From UBA10649 sp965227045 (lineage in GTDB: Bacteria; Actinomycetota; Actinomycetes; S36-B12), in assembly GCA_965227045.1 (NCBI GenBank), contig OZ245718.1, positions 1,116,001 to 1,180,000 of the forward strand: a stretch of 64,000 bases of DNA, read 5' to 3'. The translations under genes and the position numbers were made by a program. Shown one piece after another: positions 16,731 through 24,338 of the stretch. The stretch's first letter is position 1; every line of letters begins with the position of its first letter. A model generated the notes under the pieces. That model searched no databases and was not told the DNA's origin. It worked only from the letters and a program-made list of their open reading frames with translations.

Positions 16731-18263
16731 CTATCTCCTGAACAGACCGCGTCGTGGGCTGGCGTCCTCGAGGGTTGCCGTCGACAGCGGCGCATCCACC
16801 GTCACCGGATCGAGTGAGCGCCACGGAGCGAGCGTGCGTCCGGGCAGGCAGGCATGGGCGAGCTCGTTGTACGCCGGGCCGATCAGCGGATGGTCGAGAA
16901 GCGAGTGCATGCGGTTCAGGTTCGTCGCCGTCAGCACGTCCTTGGTGGCGAGCGGGATGACACCCACCACGGGAACGCCCAGTCCGGCGGCCAGCACTTG
17001 GTCGCGCTCCATGCCGACATTCGCAACGGACTGGTTGACGAGGATGCCGATCTTCTCGCGTGGAATGCCCAGTCCGGACTCGTCGATGGGAGCAGTGATC
17101 TCGCGCAGTGCGCGGGCCATTCCCTGCACTGCGGTCGAGGCGAGAGTCGTGACGAAGATGACCTCGTCGCCTTCTGGCAGCGCGACCTGCGCGATCAGCG
17201 GATCGAGGTACTGCACGCTCGTGTCCATGATGACCACGTCGAACATGCGCTGCAGGCTGCGGACGATCGTCCGGTAGAAGTCCGGTCCGACGGTGTCGGC
17301 CGTGCGAGGGCGGATCGGAGCCAGCAGGGTGTCGATACCCAGCCCGGGCGCGTGCACGAGGTTGCGTCGGATGCGCTCCTCGTCCCACACGGGCTGGACG
17401 CGGATGTTGAGTGCGGTCGGCATGAACTTGCCGATCAGCGAGGCCACCTGGCCATCGCGCGTGTCGAGGTCGACGAGGCAGACGGACAGCGGATGGCCCG
17501 CGTCACGCGACGCGCGAGCGATCGAACCGGCGAGCAGGATCGAGGCCGTCGACTTACCCGAGCCGCCCTTGCTCGACGTGACGGTGATGGTGACCTGGCC
17601 GGGAACCTTCGGGCGCGAGAGCAATTCCTGCGACGCCGCGGCCGGCAGGTTCGACGTCGCGTCCACAACGGTGCTGGTGGCAGGCATCGCCGGCAGCCCG
17701 CCGATCGGCGGCAGGTCCGGCCGTCGCGACGCAGCAGCACTCAGCGTCGGCTGCCAGCCTGAGGTTGCGGCGGCAGGATCCCGGGAGAGCGGCGTGTCGA
17801 CGCGCGCTGGGTAGTTCTCGGGGAAGGTTGCCGCGGATCCGAGTTCCTTACGGATCGCTTCGAGAACAGCGCGCCCGCCGTCGTGCATCGGGAGCACACG
17901 GAAGGCGAGCGCCGCTGCGTCGAGTCCCTGCGCGGATGCTGCGGAATCGATCAGCGGCTGGAGCTCGGCCATGCCGTCCGGGCGCCACGCGGCGATGAAC
18001 ACGAAGGCACCGGCGTTCGACATCGCGACGATCGCCCGGGCCGTCTGCTCGAGTTCAGCGTCGAGGCCTGTGGTGCCGAGCGCGAGCGAGTCAGAGAAGA
18101 CGAGCACGCGTGACTGCTGGTCCAGGCGACCACCCGACAGGGCGTCCCACATGGCAGCGACGCTGGGCTGGCGTTCCTGCACGACCCAGTCCACGCCGGA
18201 CTCACTCAGGAGGTCACTCAGTGGCCGCTCGGCGACCACGATGACCCGCGGGGAAGCAGGCAC
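16731..18263 (-). CDS. CpaE/TadZ-like MinD/ParA-family ATPase
   Basis: About 510 aa. An N-terminal receiver-like domain without the usual acidic pocket (about 1-140) is followed by a Pro/Ala-rich linker and a MinD/ParA-type P-loop domain with the deviant Walker A KGGSGKST at 232-239, then LVDLDTRDGQ and VIMDTS. This receiver-plus-ATPase layout is that of CpaE/TadZ, which place Tad pili at cell poles, yet the rest of the cluster is type IVa-like. GTG 18263 is preferred because of AGAGAGG upstream; GTG 18284 is an alternative. Confidence 0.8.
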   Translation of the reverse strand: MPASPRVIVVAERPLSDLLSESGVDWVVQERQPSVAAMWDALSGGRLDQQSRVLVFSDSLALGTTGLDAELEQTARAIVAMSNAGAFVFIAAWRPDGMAELQPLIDSAASAQGLDAAALAFRVLPMHDGGRAVLEAIRKELGSAATFPENYPARVDTPLSRDPAAATSGWQPTLSAAASRRPDLPPIGGLPAMPATSTVVDATSNLPAAASQELLSRPKVPGQVTITVTSSKGGSGKSTASILLAGSIARASRDAGHPLSVCLVDLDTRDGQVASLIGKFMPTALNIRVQPVWDEERIRRNLVHAPGLGIDTLLAPIRPRTADTVGPDFYRTIVRSLQRMFDVVIMDTSVQYLDPLIAQVALPEGDEVIFVTTLASTAVQGMARALREITAPIDESGLGIPREKIGILVNQSVANVGMERDQVLAAGLGVPVVGVIPLATKDVLTATNLNRMHSLLDHPLIGPAYNELAHACLPGRTLAPWRSLDPVTVDAPLSTATLEDASPRRGLFRR

Positions 18264-18324
18264 TTCGTCAGCCTCTCTCGTCACGCTGTCAACTGCAGGA
18301 TCGAAAACATGGACACACCCGTGC

Positions 18325-18705
18325 CTACGACAGGCCCGCGGGGCCACCGAGGATGAAGGCCGCGCGCGAGCCCTCCGCGACACCGCCGACCTTCGGCTCC
18401 TCGATGGGGTCGGCTGCCGGCGCGGGACTGGCGTCAATGCCCGCGGTGGTCATGGTCGTGAGGTCCGAGGCCGCGGACGGAGGATGGTGCATCCGGATGC
18501 CGATGTCGAAAGCCCGCGTCGCCGCGTTCTCCACATCGAGGATCGAGTCGCCGAAGAAGGAGCTCGTGAGGTCGTCCTCGTCGACGGAGTCGATCCGCGC
18601 CATGAGCGCGTCCTGGTCGACGGGGCCGAATGCGGAGACCTTCGCGGGCGGAGCTGGTGGTGCCTGCTCGGTGAAGAAGCTCAGGCCGATGTCGTCGCCG
18701 GTCAT
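18325..18705 (-). CDS. Hypothetical acidic protein of the pilus cluster
   Basis: 126 aa, no recognised family. Low-complexity, Ala/Pro/Asp-rich composition suggests a largely disordered protein with short conserved-looking stretches (DQDALMARIDSVDEDDLTSSFFGD). No signal peptide or membrane helix. ATG 18705 overlaps the upstream stop by 4 bp, so it is translationally coupled, and the CpaE-like ATPase gene follows. It could be an adaptor for that ATPase; that is inference from position only. Confidence 0.6.
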   Translation of the reverse strand: MTGDDIGLSFFTEQAPPAPPAKVSAFGPVDQDALMARIDSVDEDDLTSSFFGDSILDVENAATRAFDIGIRMHHPPSAASDLTTMTTAGIDASPAPAADPIEEPKVGGVAEGSRAAFILGGPAGLS

Positions 18706-19112
18706 TCGGAGCGCTCCATGGCCTCGATGAGCTCGGGCGCGACGATCCGCTCCAGGGCGGCGAGGATGCAGCGCGCGTCAGTCGCGAGGTTCAGCGAGGC
18801 GATCGGCAGGTCTACGGGAATCCAGTCGTGACGATGCCACTGCGCGGACCACACGATCGGCCAGACATCGTGGAGCGCGCCCGATGCGACCTCGAACAGC
18901 TCATCGTCGGCGGCGACGACTGGGTGGACGCTGTATCGGATCGCCCCCGGTCGGCCACCGGGCGCGTCGCAGTAGATCTCGACGCGATAGAAGGTGTGCG
19001 TATTGCCCGGACCAACGATGCCGATCGGCACCACGGCCGTGACCAGACCCGTGCCGGTTCTGACGAGATATTCGCGGTTCTGATCATCGGCTTCCACCCA
19101 CGCGCGCATCAT
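18702..19112 (-). CDS. Hypothetical protein of the pilus cluster
   Basis: 136 aa, no family recognised. Looks globular and cytoplasmic with several aromatic-rich strands (HTFYRVEIYCDAP, WPIVWSAQWHRHDWIPV). ATG 19112 has a strong AGGAGGAG site three bases away (a second ATG follows immediately). It lies 92 bp after the prepilin peptidase stop and overlaps the next gene by 4 bp. Confidence 0.65.
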   Translation of the reverse strand: MMRAWVEADDQNREYLVRTGTGLVTAVVPIGIVGPGNTHTFYRVEIYCDAPGGRPGAIRYSVHPVVAADDELFEVASGALHDVWPIVWSAQWHRHDWIPVDLPIASLNLATDARCILAALERIVAPELIEAMERSE

Positions 19113-19204
19113 CGTCTCCTCCTGGGCACAGCCCGGTCCTCAGCGAGCCGGTACAGGGAGTATCGGCAGGATCTTGGTGACTCGCGCCACTTCTCGGCGA
19201 GCGG

Positions 19205-20023
19205 TTAGCCGCCAAGCCAGTCCGCGTAAGCTCCCGCGACCGTCGATCCAGCCACTAGGCCGACCGCGGCTCCGACGAGGAGGAAGGGACCGAACGGCAC
19301 GTGACTGCGGCGCCCAGCCCGGCCGGTCACGAGGAGCACGACACCCACGACGGATCCCAGGACGAAGGCGGCGAACAAGCCCACGATTGCCGATCCGAAG
19401 GTCACCCAGCCGAGTGTCGCGCCCAGCAGCGGCGCGAGCTTGACGTCGCCGAAGCCCATCCCCCGACCCCCGGTGGCGAGCCAGATGCCGCCGATCAGCA
19501 GGAGCCACGTCGCTCCGCCGCCCAGCGCCGGCAGCAGCGGCCAGCGCGAGTCGAGGACGCCTGCAAAGGCCAGGCCGGCAACGCACGCCGGATAGAGCGG
19601 AAGGACGATCGCGTCGGGCAGCCGATGATGCTCCAGGTCGATGAGCGTAAGGGCGACGCCCGCGCTGCCGAGAACCAGCAGCCACGGCAGCAGCGGATCG
19701 ATGCCGCCTTCGCCGTTCGCAATGGCCCACCACCCAACGCCGAGCCAGACGAGCGCGGTGGACGCTTCGACCAGCGGGTACCGCGCGGACACCGGCGCAC
19801 CGCATGATCGGCATCGGCCTCGAAGCAGCAGCCACGAGAGCACCGGGATGTTGTCCCGAGCGGCGATGTGGCTGTGGCAGTTCGGACATGCCGACGGCGG
19901 CCGGACGACGGACAGGCCGAGCGGAACGCGATAGATAACCACATTGAGGAAGGAACCGACGATCAGACCGAGACCGCCAAGCAGCACGTAGTACGCGACG
20001 AGCAGCGCCGCGTCATCACTCAT
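19205..20023 (-). CDS. pilD: Type IV prepilin peptidase / N-methyltransferase PilD
   Basis: 272 aa polytopic membrane enzyme that cleaves prepilins after the Gly of the G|FTLxE signal and methylates the new N-terminus. The cytoplasmic loop with two CxxC pairs is present (Cys46/49 and Cys71/74), so it is the full-length methylating type. The catalytic aspartates are visible as Asp129 (LTLIDLEHHRLPD) and Asp193 (GMGFGDVKLAPLLG). At least three substrates are encoded nearby: PilA and the PilV/PilW-like minor pilins. In the operon with the sigma-like and CpaE-like genes. Confidence 0.95.
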   Translation of the reverse strand: MSDDAALLVAYYVLLGGLGLIVGSFLNVVIYRVPLGLSVVRPPSACPNCHSHIAARDNIPVLSWLLLRGRCRSCGAPVSARYPLVEASTALVWLGVGWWAIANGEGGIDPLLPWLLVLGSAGVALTLIDLEHHRLPDAIVLPLYPACVAGLAFAGVLDSRWPLLPALGGGATWLLLIGGIWLATGGRGMGFGDVKLAPLLGATLGWVTFGSAIVGLFAAFVLGSVVGVVLLVTGRAGRRSHVPFGPFLLVGAAVGLVAGSTVAGAYADWLGG

Positions 20024-20035
20024 CCGACCATCGCG

Positions 20036-21190
20036 TCAGGCCAGCCCGACGGATTCGGTCATCTCCAGAGTCGCGAGGATGACGCGAGCATCGCGCAGCC
20101 TTTGACTCACCTCCGCGGTCGCGTTGATCGCCTCCTGCTCGGCGCGCACGCAGGCCTGCAATTCGTGGTGCAGTCGAGCGACATCGGCTCGCGCACTCTC
20201 CAGACCGCGCTCGCGTTCATCGACATCGCCGACGGGACGCAACGGCAGGCTCGTCGGGAGAGATGCCGGCGTTGCCATCGGCAACGATTCGGTGGCAGCC
20301 GCGACCGGCACTTCGACCAGGACCGGCTTCGTCGGCTTCTGCTTCAGCGCAGGCAGTCGCTCCGGCACCACCGGCACGACTCGGTGCGAGCCGAATGACT
20401 CGGGGACCAGACAGTGCTCCGGCTCGGCGGCATCCGGAGCATCGACCTCGACGCGCGCCATCCCCGATCGCACCAGTACCGACGCGACATGCACGACCTC
20501 GGCGCGCGTGAGCCCGAGCACATAGGCGATCACGTCGAGTGATCGCGCCCCGTCGACTGCATTCGCGAGAGCCGCGACTTCCGGGGTCAGTGCGGTGCGA
20601 TCCAGCGGCATGAGAGTGCGGCTGAGGACCGCCTGGCCCGGCGCTGTGCCGGGCGCGAGCATCGCCCAGGTTCCCTGCAGCCGGTCCGCGCGCATACGCA
20701 CGGTGTCGAACAGCGGATCGATCGGCAGTGGCAGCGTGCAGAACTCCGCACTCGTCTGCCCCTTGCGCGGCCGGGTCTTGGCCTTCGGCAGCGCGAGGAC
20801 AGCACCGAGCGAGGCGAGCAGCAGCTCCTGGTGCACGTTCGCGAGCGCGTCGATCGTCAGCCATCCGCTCTCGACCGCGTGCGTGATCGCTGCGGGATCG
20901 GGGACGTCGAGGCCGGCCAACGCCACGAGTTCGGTGGTGCTTCTCGTCTCGAAGATTCCGGACGTCTGCAGCCGCGCGAAGACCGCACGCGGGTAGCCGT
21001 CGAGGTCGATTGCGTACAGGCCGCCGTCATAGAGAAACAGGCGGGCCCGGTTGCGAGTCCCGCGGTCGAGCACCTCGAGAGCGCCGGTGAACTCCTTCGC
21101 GGCCAGCGCGGAGAGTTCGCTCGCGAGCTCGTCATTGACGATCGCCGCCTGGCCATCATCGGCATGCCGACGTGGAGCCATCAGACTCAT
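20036..21190 (-). CDS. DUF4388-like protein with C-terminal coiled coil
   Basis: 384 aa. The N-terminal ~100 residues (EFTGALEVLDRGTRNRARLFLYDGGLYAIDLDG) resemble the DUF4388/PATAN fold found in gliding and pilus regulators; the match is by eye. A middle region looks helical, and the C-terminal ~60 residues form a predicted coiled coil (RGLESARADVARLHHELQACVR). Start ATG 21190 has GGGGG six bases upstream; longer open reading continues into the neighbour and is rejected. No membrane helix. In other bacteria PATAN proteins link signalling to T4P motors, so a similar role is plausible. Confidence 0.6.
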   Translation of the reverse strand: MSLMAPRRHADDGQAAIVNDELASELSALAAKEFTGALEVLDRGTRNRARLFLYDGGLYAIDLDGYPRAVFARLQTSGIFETRSTTELVALAGLDVPDPAAITHAVESGWLTIDALANVHQELLLASLGAVLALPKAKTRPRKGQTSAEFCTLPLPIDPLFDTVRMRADRLQGTWAMLAPGTAPGQAVLSRTLMPLDRTALTPEVAALANAVDGARSLDVIAYVLGLTRAEVVHVASVLVRSGMARVEVDAPDAAEPEHCLVPESFGSHRVVPVVPERLPALKQKPTKPVLVEVPVAAATESLPMATPASLPTSLPLRPVGDVDERERGLESARADVARLHHELQACVRAEQEAINATAEVSQRLRDARVILATLEMTESVGLA

Positions 21191-21216
21191 GACATCCCCC
21201 TTCCGTTCTTGGTCTA

Positions 21217-21942
21217 TCAGCGCAGCAGGTGTTCGGGAAGACCCGCTTCGTGGACTGGGCATCGATGGGCGCCCGCATGGTCCACGGTCCCCACCATGAA
21301 GCCGGCGCGGCCGGTGCAGCCGGGACGTGGGTCCTCCCGATACATGCGGCCGATTCCTGAGAACAGGTCGCTGCGGATGATCTGGGAGGCGCGCTCGGCA
21401 GCGTCCGACCGGTTGGTGATGCGCAGGACATGCTCGGGGACGATCTCCATGACCCGGTCGGGTGCAGCGATCCGCCACTTGTAGTGGGTCACCTCGAAGT
21501 CGCCGGTGACGGTGCGCTCGTTGCGGTCCGGCATCAGCACGGTCACCGCGCAGCGGGTGCCGATGAACTCGCTGACGTCAACCGTCTCGCCCGTCGACAG
21601 CGTGAACGTGTACGCGAGCGGGCCGGCGAACTTGCGGTAGCCCAGGCGTGGGTCGTAGCACTTGCCGACATGCTCGCGAACCAGGAGCTCGGCGGAGTCG
21701 AAGTCGGAGCACTCGCCGTTGACCAGCGGCCGCGGCAACCCCTGCGAGGTTCTCACCAGGTCGGAGACGTCCCACGCGTACGACCGGATCAGTCGGCGCC
21801 CGGCATCATCGGTCGCCTCCTCATCTGTCACCTCCGCACCGGTGATGCGAGCGACGAAGTGCGGAGTCAGCCACGTCCACAGCAGCACGCCCGGTGAATC
21901 GGTGTAGGTCCACGGCAGCGGCTCGACCAACTCGGTGCTCAC
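21217..21942 (-). CDS. Hypothetical protein next to sigma-like factor
   Basis: 241 aa, family not recognised. No signal peptide or helix. Contains a central strand-rich region (YTFTLSTGETVDVSEFIGTRCAVTVLMPDRNERTVTGDFEVTHYKW) and ends with a Cys-containing segment (PGCTGRAGFMVGT ... HRCPVHE). The GTG start overlaps the stop of the sigma-like gene by 4 bp, so the two proteins are likely made in similar amounts; a partner or anti-sigma role is possible but unsupported. A PilZ domain was looked for; RxxxR and (D/N)xSxxG were not found. Confidence 0.6.
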   Translation of the reverse strand: MSTELVEPLPWTYTDSPGVLLWTWLTPHFVARITGAEVTDEEATDDAGRRLIRSYAWDVSDLVRTSQGLPRPLVNGECSDFDSAELLVREHVGKCYDPRLGYRKFAGPLAYTFTLSTGETVDVSEFIGTRCAVTVLMPDRNERTVTGDFEVTHYKWRIAAPDRVMEIVPEHVLRITNRSDAAERASQIIRSDLFSGIGRMYREDPRPGCTGRAGFMVGTVDHAGAHRCPVHEAGLPEHLLR

Positions 21943-23060
21943 AGCAGGTCCGCCGACTTCACCTGCTCGAGCACGCGGCTCACCGCCGCGTTCGCCGTCT
22001 TCGGCAGCACCTCAAGTTCACGGGCAACCGCCGGCTTGCTGAGTCCCTCCCAGAAGGACAGGTACACGGCCGCGAGGGCGAGCGGATCCTGCGCGCGCCG
22101 CCCGCGGCCCGAAGGGTCGTTGACCGCGGCCATCACAGCGCGTGTCACTGCCGCGCTGTGGTCGTAACTGGTGGCGTCGGCCTCGACGTTCACATCGCTC
22201 GATACGTCGACGGTGTCCATGTCGTCCGAGCTGCTACTGCCCACAGCGAGCGACTGGTGGTTGCGCAGGCTCGACAGCGTCGCGATCGCGGCCTCGCGCC
22301 GGCGCAAGTCCGTCACCGACGTACCGAGCGCGGCCGCACGGTCGGCCTCGGTTGACGAGCGCATCTCGTTGATCGCAATCGACTCAGCCGCCCGGCTCAC
22401 CGCGACCCGATCGCTGACGATCGCGCGTCCGTACGCGGTACGCGCCGCATCCTGCGGCCAGGTGCGCAGCTTCCCCATCATGAATGCGGTGAAGTTCAGC
22501 GTGCCGTTGGCGCCCTGACGTCCGGAGTCGAAGCGATCGACGTGGTCGTAGATGAACAGGAACATCATCGAGCGCACGTCCTCGTCCTCGACCAGTTCGA
22601 GGTCCGCGACGATCTTGCGGCGGATGGCGTAGCTGCGCGGGTACAACCAGTCGACGGTCGCCGCGACGAGTTCGGGAAGCAGCCCGTCGGGGATGAGATC
22701 GACATCGCGGAACACGACCTTCGATTCGACGCGCATGTTGACCGGCTCGATGTCGTGCTCGGTGCACCACGCACGGATCGTCTCGCGGGCTGCGTGCCCG
22801 GTACCCTCCGGCACCCACACACGGTGTTGGCCGTCGCTCCACTGGCGCGTGTACGCATCAGGGCCCAGCGCGGGAAGGATGGCACGCGCGTCGAACTCGT
22901 CGACCGTGTCCCAGTGAATCCGATCGCACACGAGAGTGGGTGCGAAGTCGAAGATCTCGCGCTCGTCAAGGCCACGCACCATCAGGTTGGGAAGGCGATG
23001 ACCGATCCGATGCGTACTCGCGATGAGCCATTCATCGGGGCGGCTCGCGACGGCGTCCAT
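21939..23060 (-). CDS. Divergent sigma-70-like factor with N-terminal extension
   Basis: 373 aa. Residues ~160-373 can be read as a sigma-70 protein: a region-2-like block (IYDHVDRFDSGRQ ... NFTAFMMGKLRTWPQDAARTAYGR), a region-3-like block (STEADRAAALGTSVTDLRRREAA, then a Ser-Leu pair and an acidic linker), and a region-4 helix-turn-helix (AAVYLSFWEGLSKPAVARELEVLPKTANAAVSRVLEQVK). The first ~160 residues match nothing recognised. Family assignment is by pattern and needs a profile search. ATG 23060 begins 2 bp after the preceding stop. Location in the pilus operon suggests control of pilus or c-di-GMP genes (inference). Confidence 0.6.
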   Translation of the reverse strand: MDAVASRPDEWLIASTHRIGHRLPNLMVRGLDEREIFDFAPTLVCDRIHWDTVDEFDARAILPALGPDAYTRQWSDGQHRVWVPEGTGHAARETIRAWCTEHDIEPVNMRVESKVVFRDVDLIPDGLLPELVAATVDWLYPRSYAIRRKIVADLELVEDEDVRSMMFLFIYDHVDRFDSGRQGANGTLNFTAFMMGKLRTWPQDAARTAYGRAIVSDRVAVSRAAESIAINEMRSSTEADRAAALGTSVTDLRRREAAIATLSSLRNHQSLAVGSSSSDDMDTVDVSSDVNVEADATSYDHSAAVTRAVMAAVNDPSGRGRRAQDPLALAAVYLSFWEGLSKPAVARELEVLPKTANAAVSRVLEQVKSADLL

Positions 23061-23062
23061 GA

Positions 23063-23440
23063 CTACACCGCCGTCGCGAGATTCCGCAGTTCGGCATCGA
23101 CCATCGACGAACGACGGCCATCACGATCTACCGGGAGCTGTACGAACGCGGGGTCGTACGAGGCGAAGCCGTCAACAAGTCGCTGCAGCAGGGCGATCGC
23201 CTGGCGGGACTCGGGCGCACACGCCTTGACCGACTCGATCGAGCCGAGGCAGACGGCGAGCGTGAAGTGCACGCGCGATCCCTCGGAAGACAGTTCGACC
23301 AGTCGCACGCTGACGAGCGGATGCTCTTCGAGCACGGTCGCTACCGATCGCGCCGCCATCGCCGCGCATGCACGCGTCGGTGCGAAGCGGAGGCCGACGT
23401 CGAACTGCCGGTGAAGACCCGCATGTTCTTCGAGTGCCAT
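23063..23440 (-). CDS. Hypothetical first gene of the pilus accessory operon
   Basis: 125 aa, no family recognised. Predicted mixed alpha/beta with no signal peptide; has TVLEEHPLVSVRLVELSSEGSRVHFTLAVCLGS as a strand-rich core. ATG 23440 is preceded by a G-rich tract (GGGGGAG). Leads the nine-gene operon, and its upstream region carries the TAGGAGTGTCG motif and a pair of 20-bp direct repeats. Being directly before the sigma-like factor, it could be its partner, but nothing in the sequence shows this. Confidence 0.6.
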   Translation of the reverse strand: MALEEHAGLHRQFDVGLRFAPTRACAAMAARSVATVLEEHPLVSVRLVELSSEGSRVHFTLAVCLGSIESVKACAPESRQAIALLQRLVDGFASYDPAFVQLPVDRDGRRSSMVDAELRNLATAV

Positions 23441-23514
23441 TGCTCCCCCGTTCCCCTACTTAGGAGTGTCGAACCGCGCGAAGCAAACAATGACGTTGCG
23501 AGTTGGACACGTTT

Positions 23515-23556
23515 GGATATCTCCGGCTGATCTTCGGGATATGTCCGGCTGATCTT
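23515..23556. repeat. Two 20-bp direct repeats upstream of the sigma-like operon
   Basis: GGATATCTCCGGCTGATCTT (23515-23534) and GGATATGTCCGGCTGATCTT (23537-23556) differ at one base and start 22 bp apart, i.e. about two helical turns on the same DNA face. They lie about 75-115 bp upstream of the first gene of the sigma-like operon and downstream of pilA. Confidence 0.75.
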
Positions 23557-23632
23557 GCGTATATGCGTGGCCTATCCATGAAGCCATGTGAACTACATCG
23601 ACGTTCTGTGTGAACTATGCGTTACAGACGAT

Positions 23633-23660
23633 GAGGCCGCGATCTGCTGACCGCGGCCTC
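23633..23660 (-). terminator. Hairpin terminator after pilA
   Basis: Nine-base perfect stem (GAGGCCGCG / CGCGGCCTC) with a ten-base loop, about 33 bp downstream of the pilA stop. There is no U-run in the pilA direction, as is common in actinobacteria. It would limit read-through from the abundant pilin transcript into the sigma-like operon. Confidence 0.65.
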
Positions 23661-23692
23661 ACCGCCCTCTTTTGTGCGTTCGTCTGACTTAC

Positions 23693-24118
23693 TTAGAAGT
23701 TGACTCCCTCAGTACCACTGCAGGCAACCTTGGCACCGTCTGGATCGAGGCCACCCGCTGACGAGTCGTACGTATACGTGTACGAGGACTCGAGGTTGCA
23801 GCCCGTTATTTTGTAGCCCGTTGCGGTCGACACGATTTTGATGACATTCCCGGGAGAGGTCTTCGGCTGATTGTCAGTCGCGAAGTCCGCCGTTGCTGCC
23901 GGATAGGCGTTGTCGAGAACGTACTGCGTCTCCATGACCTTCGCCAGGCTGTTCAGATCCGACTTGACGGAAGCATCACGTGCGCTGGCCCGCTGACTGA
24001 GGAATACCGGAATGGCGATGGCGGCAAGGATGCCGATGATGGCTACCACGACGAGGAGCTCGATGAGGGTGAAACCCTTGTCGCCATCCTCCCGCGGCTT
24101 CATGATGCGAGTAAGCAT
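23693..24118 (-). CDS. pilA: Type IV major pilin (prepilin)
   Basis: 141 aa. Short basic leader ending in Gly15, then the class III signal FTLIELLVVVAIIGILAAIAIPVFL with Glu20 at position +5 of the mature protein; mature length 126 aa. A predicted C-terminal disulfide loop joins the Cys of KITGCNLES to the Cys of KVACSGTEG. Cleaved by PilD and assembled by PilB/PilC. The gene stands alone, followed by a hairpin terminator, as expected for a highly expressed pilin. A CACCAC-C-GTGGTG palindrome lies about 40 bp upstream of the ATG. Confidence 0.95.
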   Translation of the reverse strand: MLTRIMKPREDGDKGFTLIELLVVVAIIGILAAIAIPVFLSQRASARDASVKSDLNSLAKVMETQYVLDNAYPAATADFATDNQPKTSPGNVIKIVSTATGYKITGCNLESSYTYTYDSSAGGLDPDGAKVACSGTEGVNF

Positions 24119-24260
24119 CTGCTTCTCCTGATCTACTGCCCCTCGTCTGGGGGTGCCTCACCACGGTGGTGTGACACCTGAGGTTTCGGCTCGTTCGACA
24201 GTTCTTGCACCATTTCCGCACGGCTTGTTGCGGATAAGCCTGACCACCCAGAACACCAAC

Positions 24261-24322
24261 CGCGAGTGGGCAGTTGTCGGGGTGAAACCTGCGGTTTCTA
24301 CCCCGACAACTGCCCACTCGCG
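24261..24322. repeat. Palindromic element, copy 1 (after pilC)
   Basis: A 62-bp near-perfect hairpin. Outer arms CGAGTGGGCAGTTGTCGGGG and its complement, inner arms GAAACC / GGTTTC, loop TGC. It starts 17 bp after the pilC stop (minus strand). First of five copies of the same element in this window. Confidence 0.9.
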
Positions 24323-24338
24323 TGGAGGTTCTGGGCGG

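Noticed and set aside
21217..21942. PilZ domain in the protein next to the sigma-like factor
   Set aside because: The RxxxR and (D/N)xSxxG signature was searched by eye and not found.
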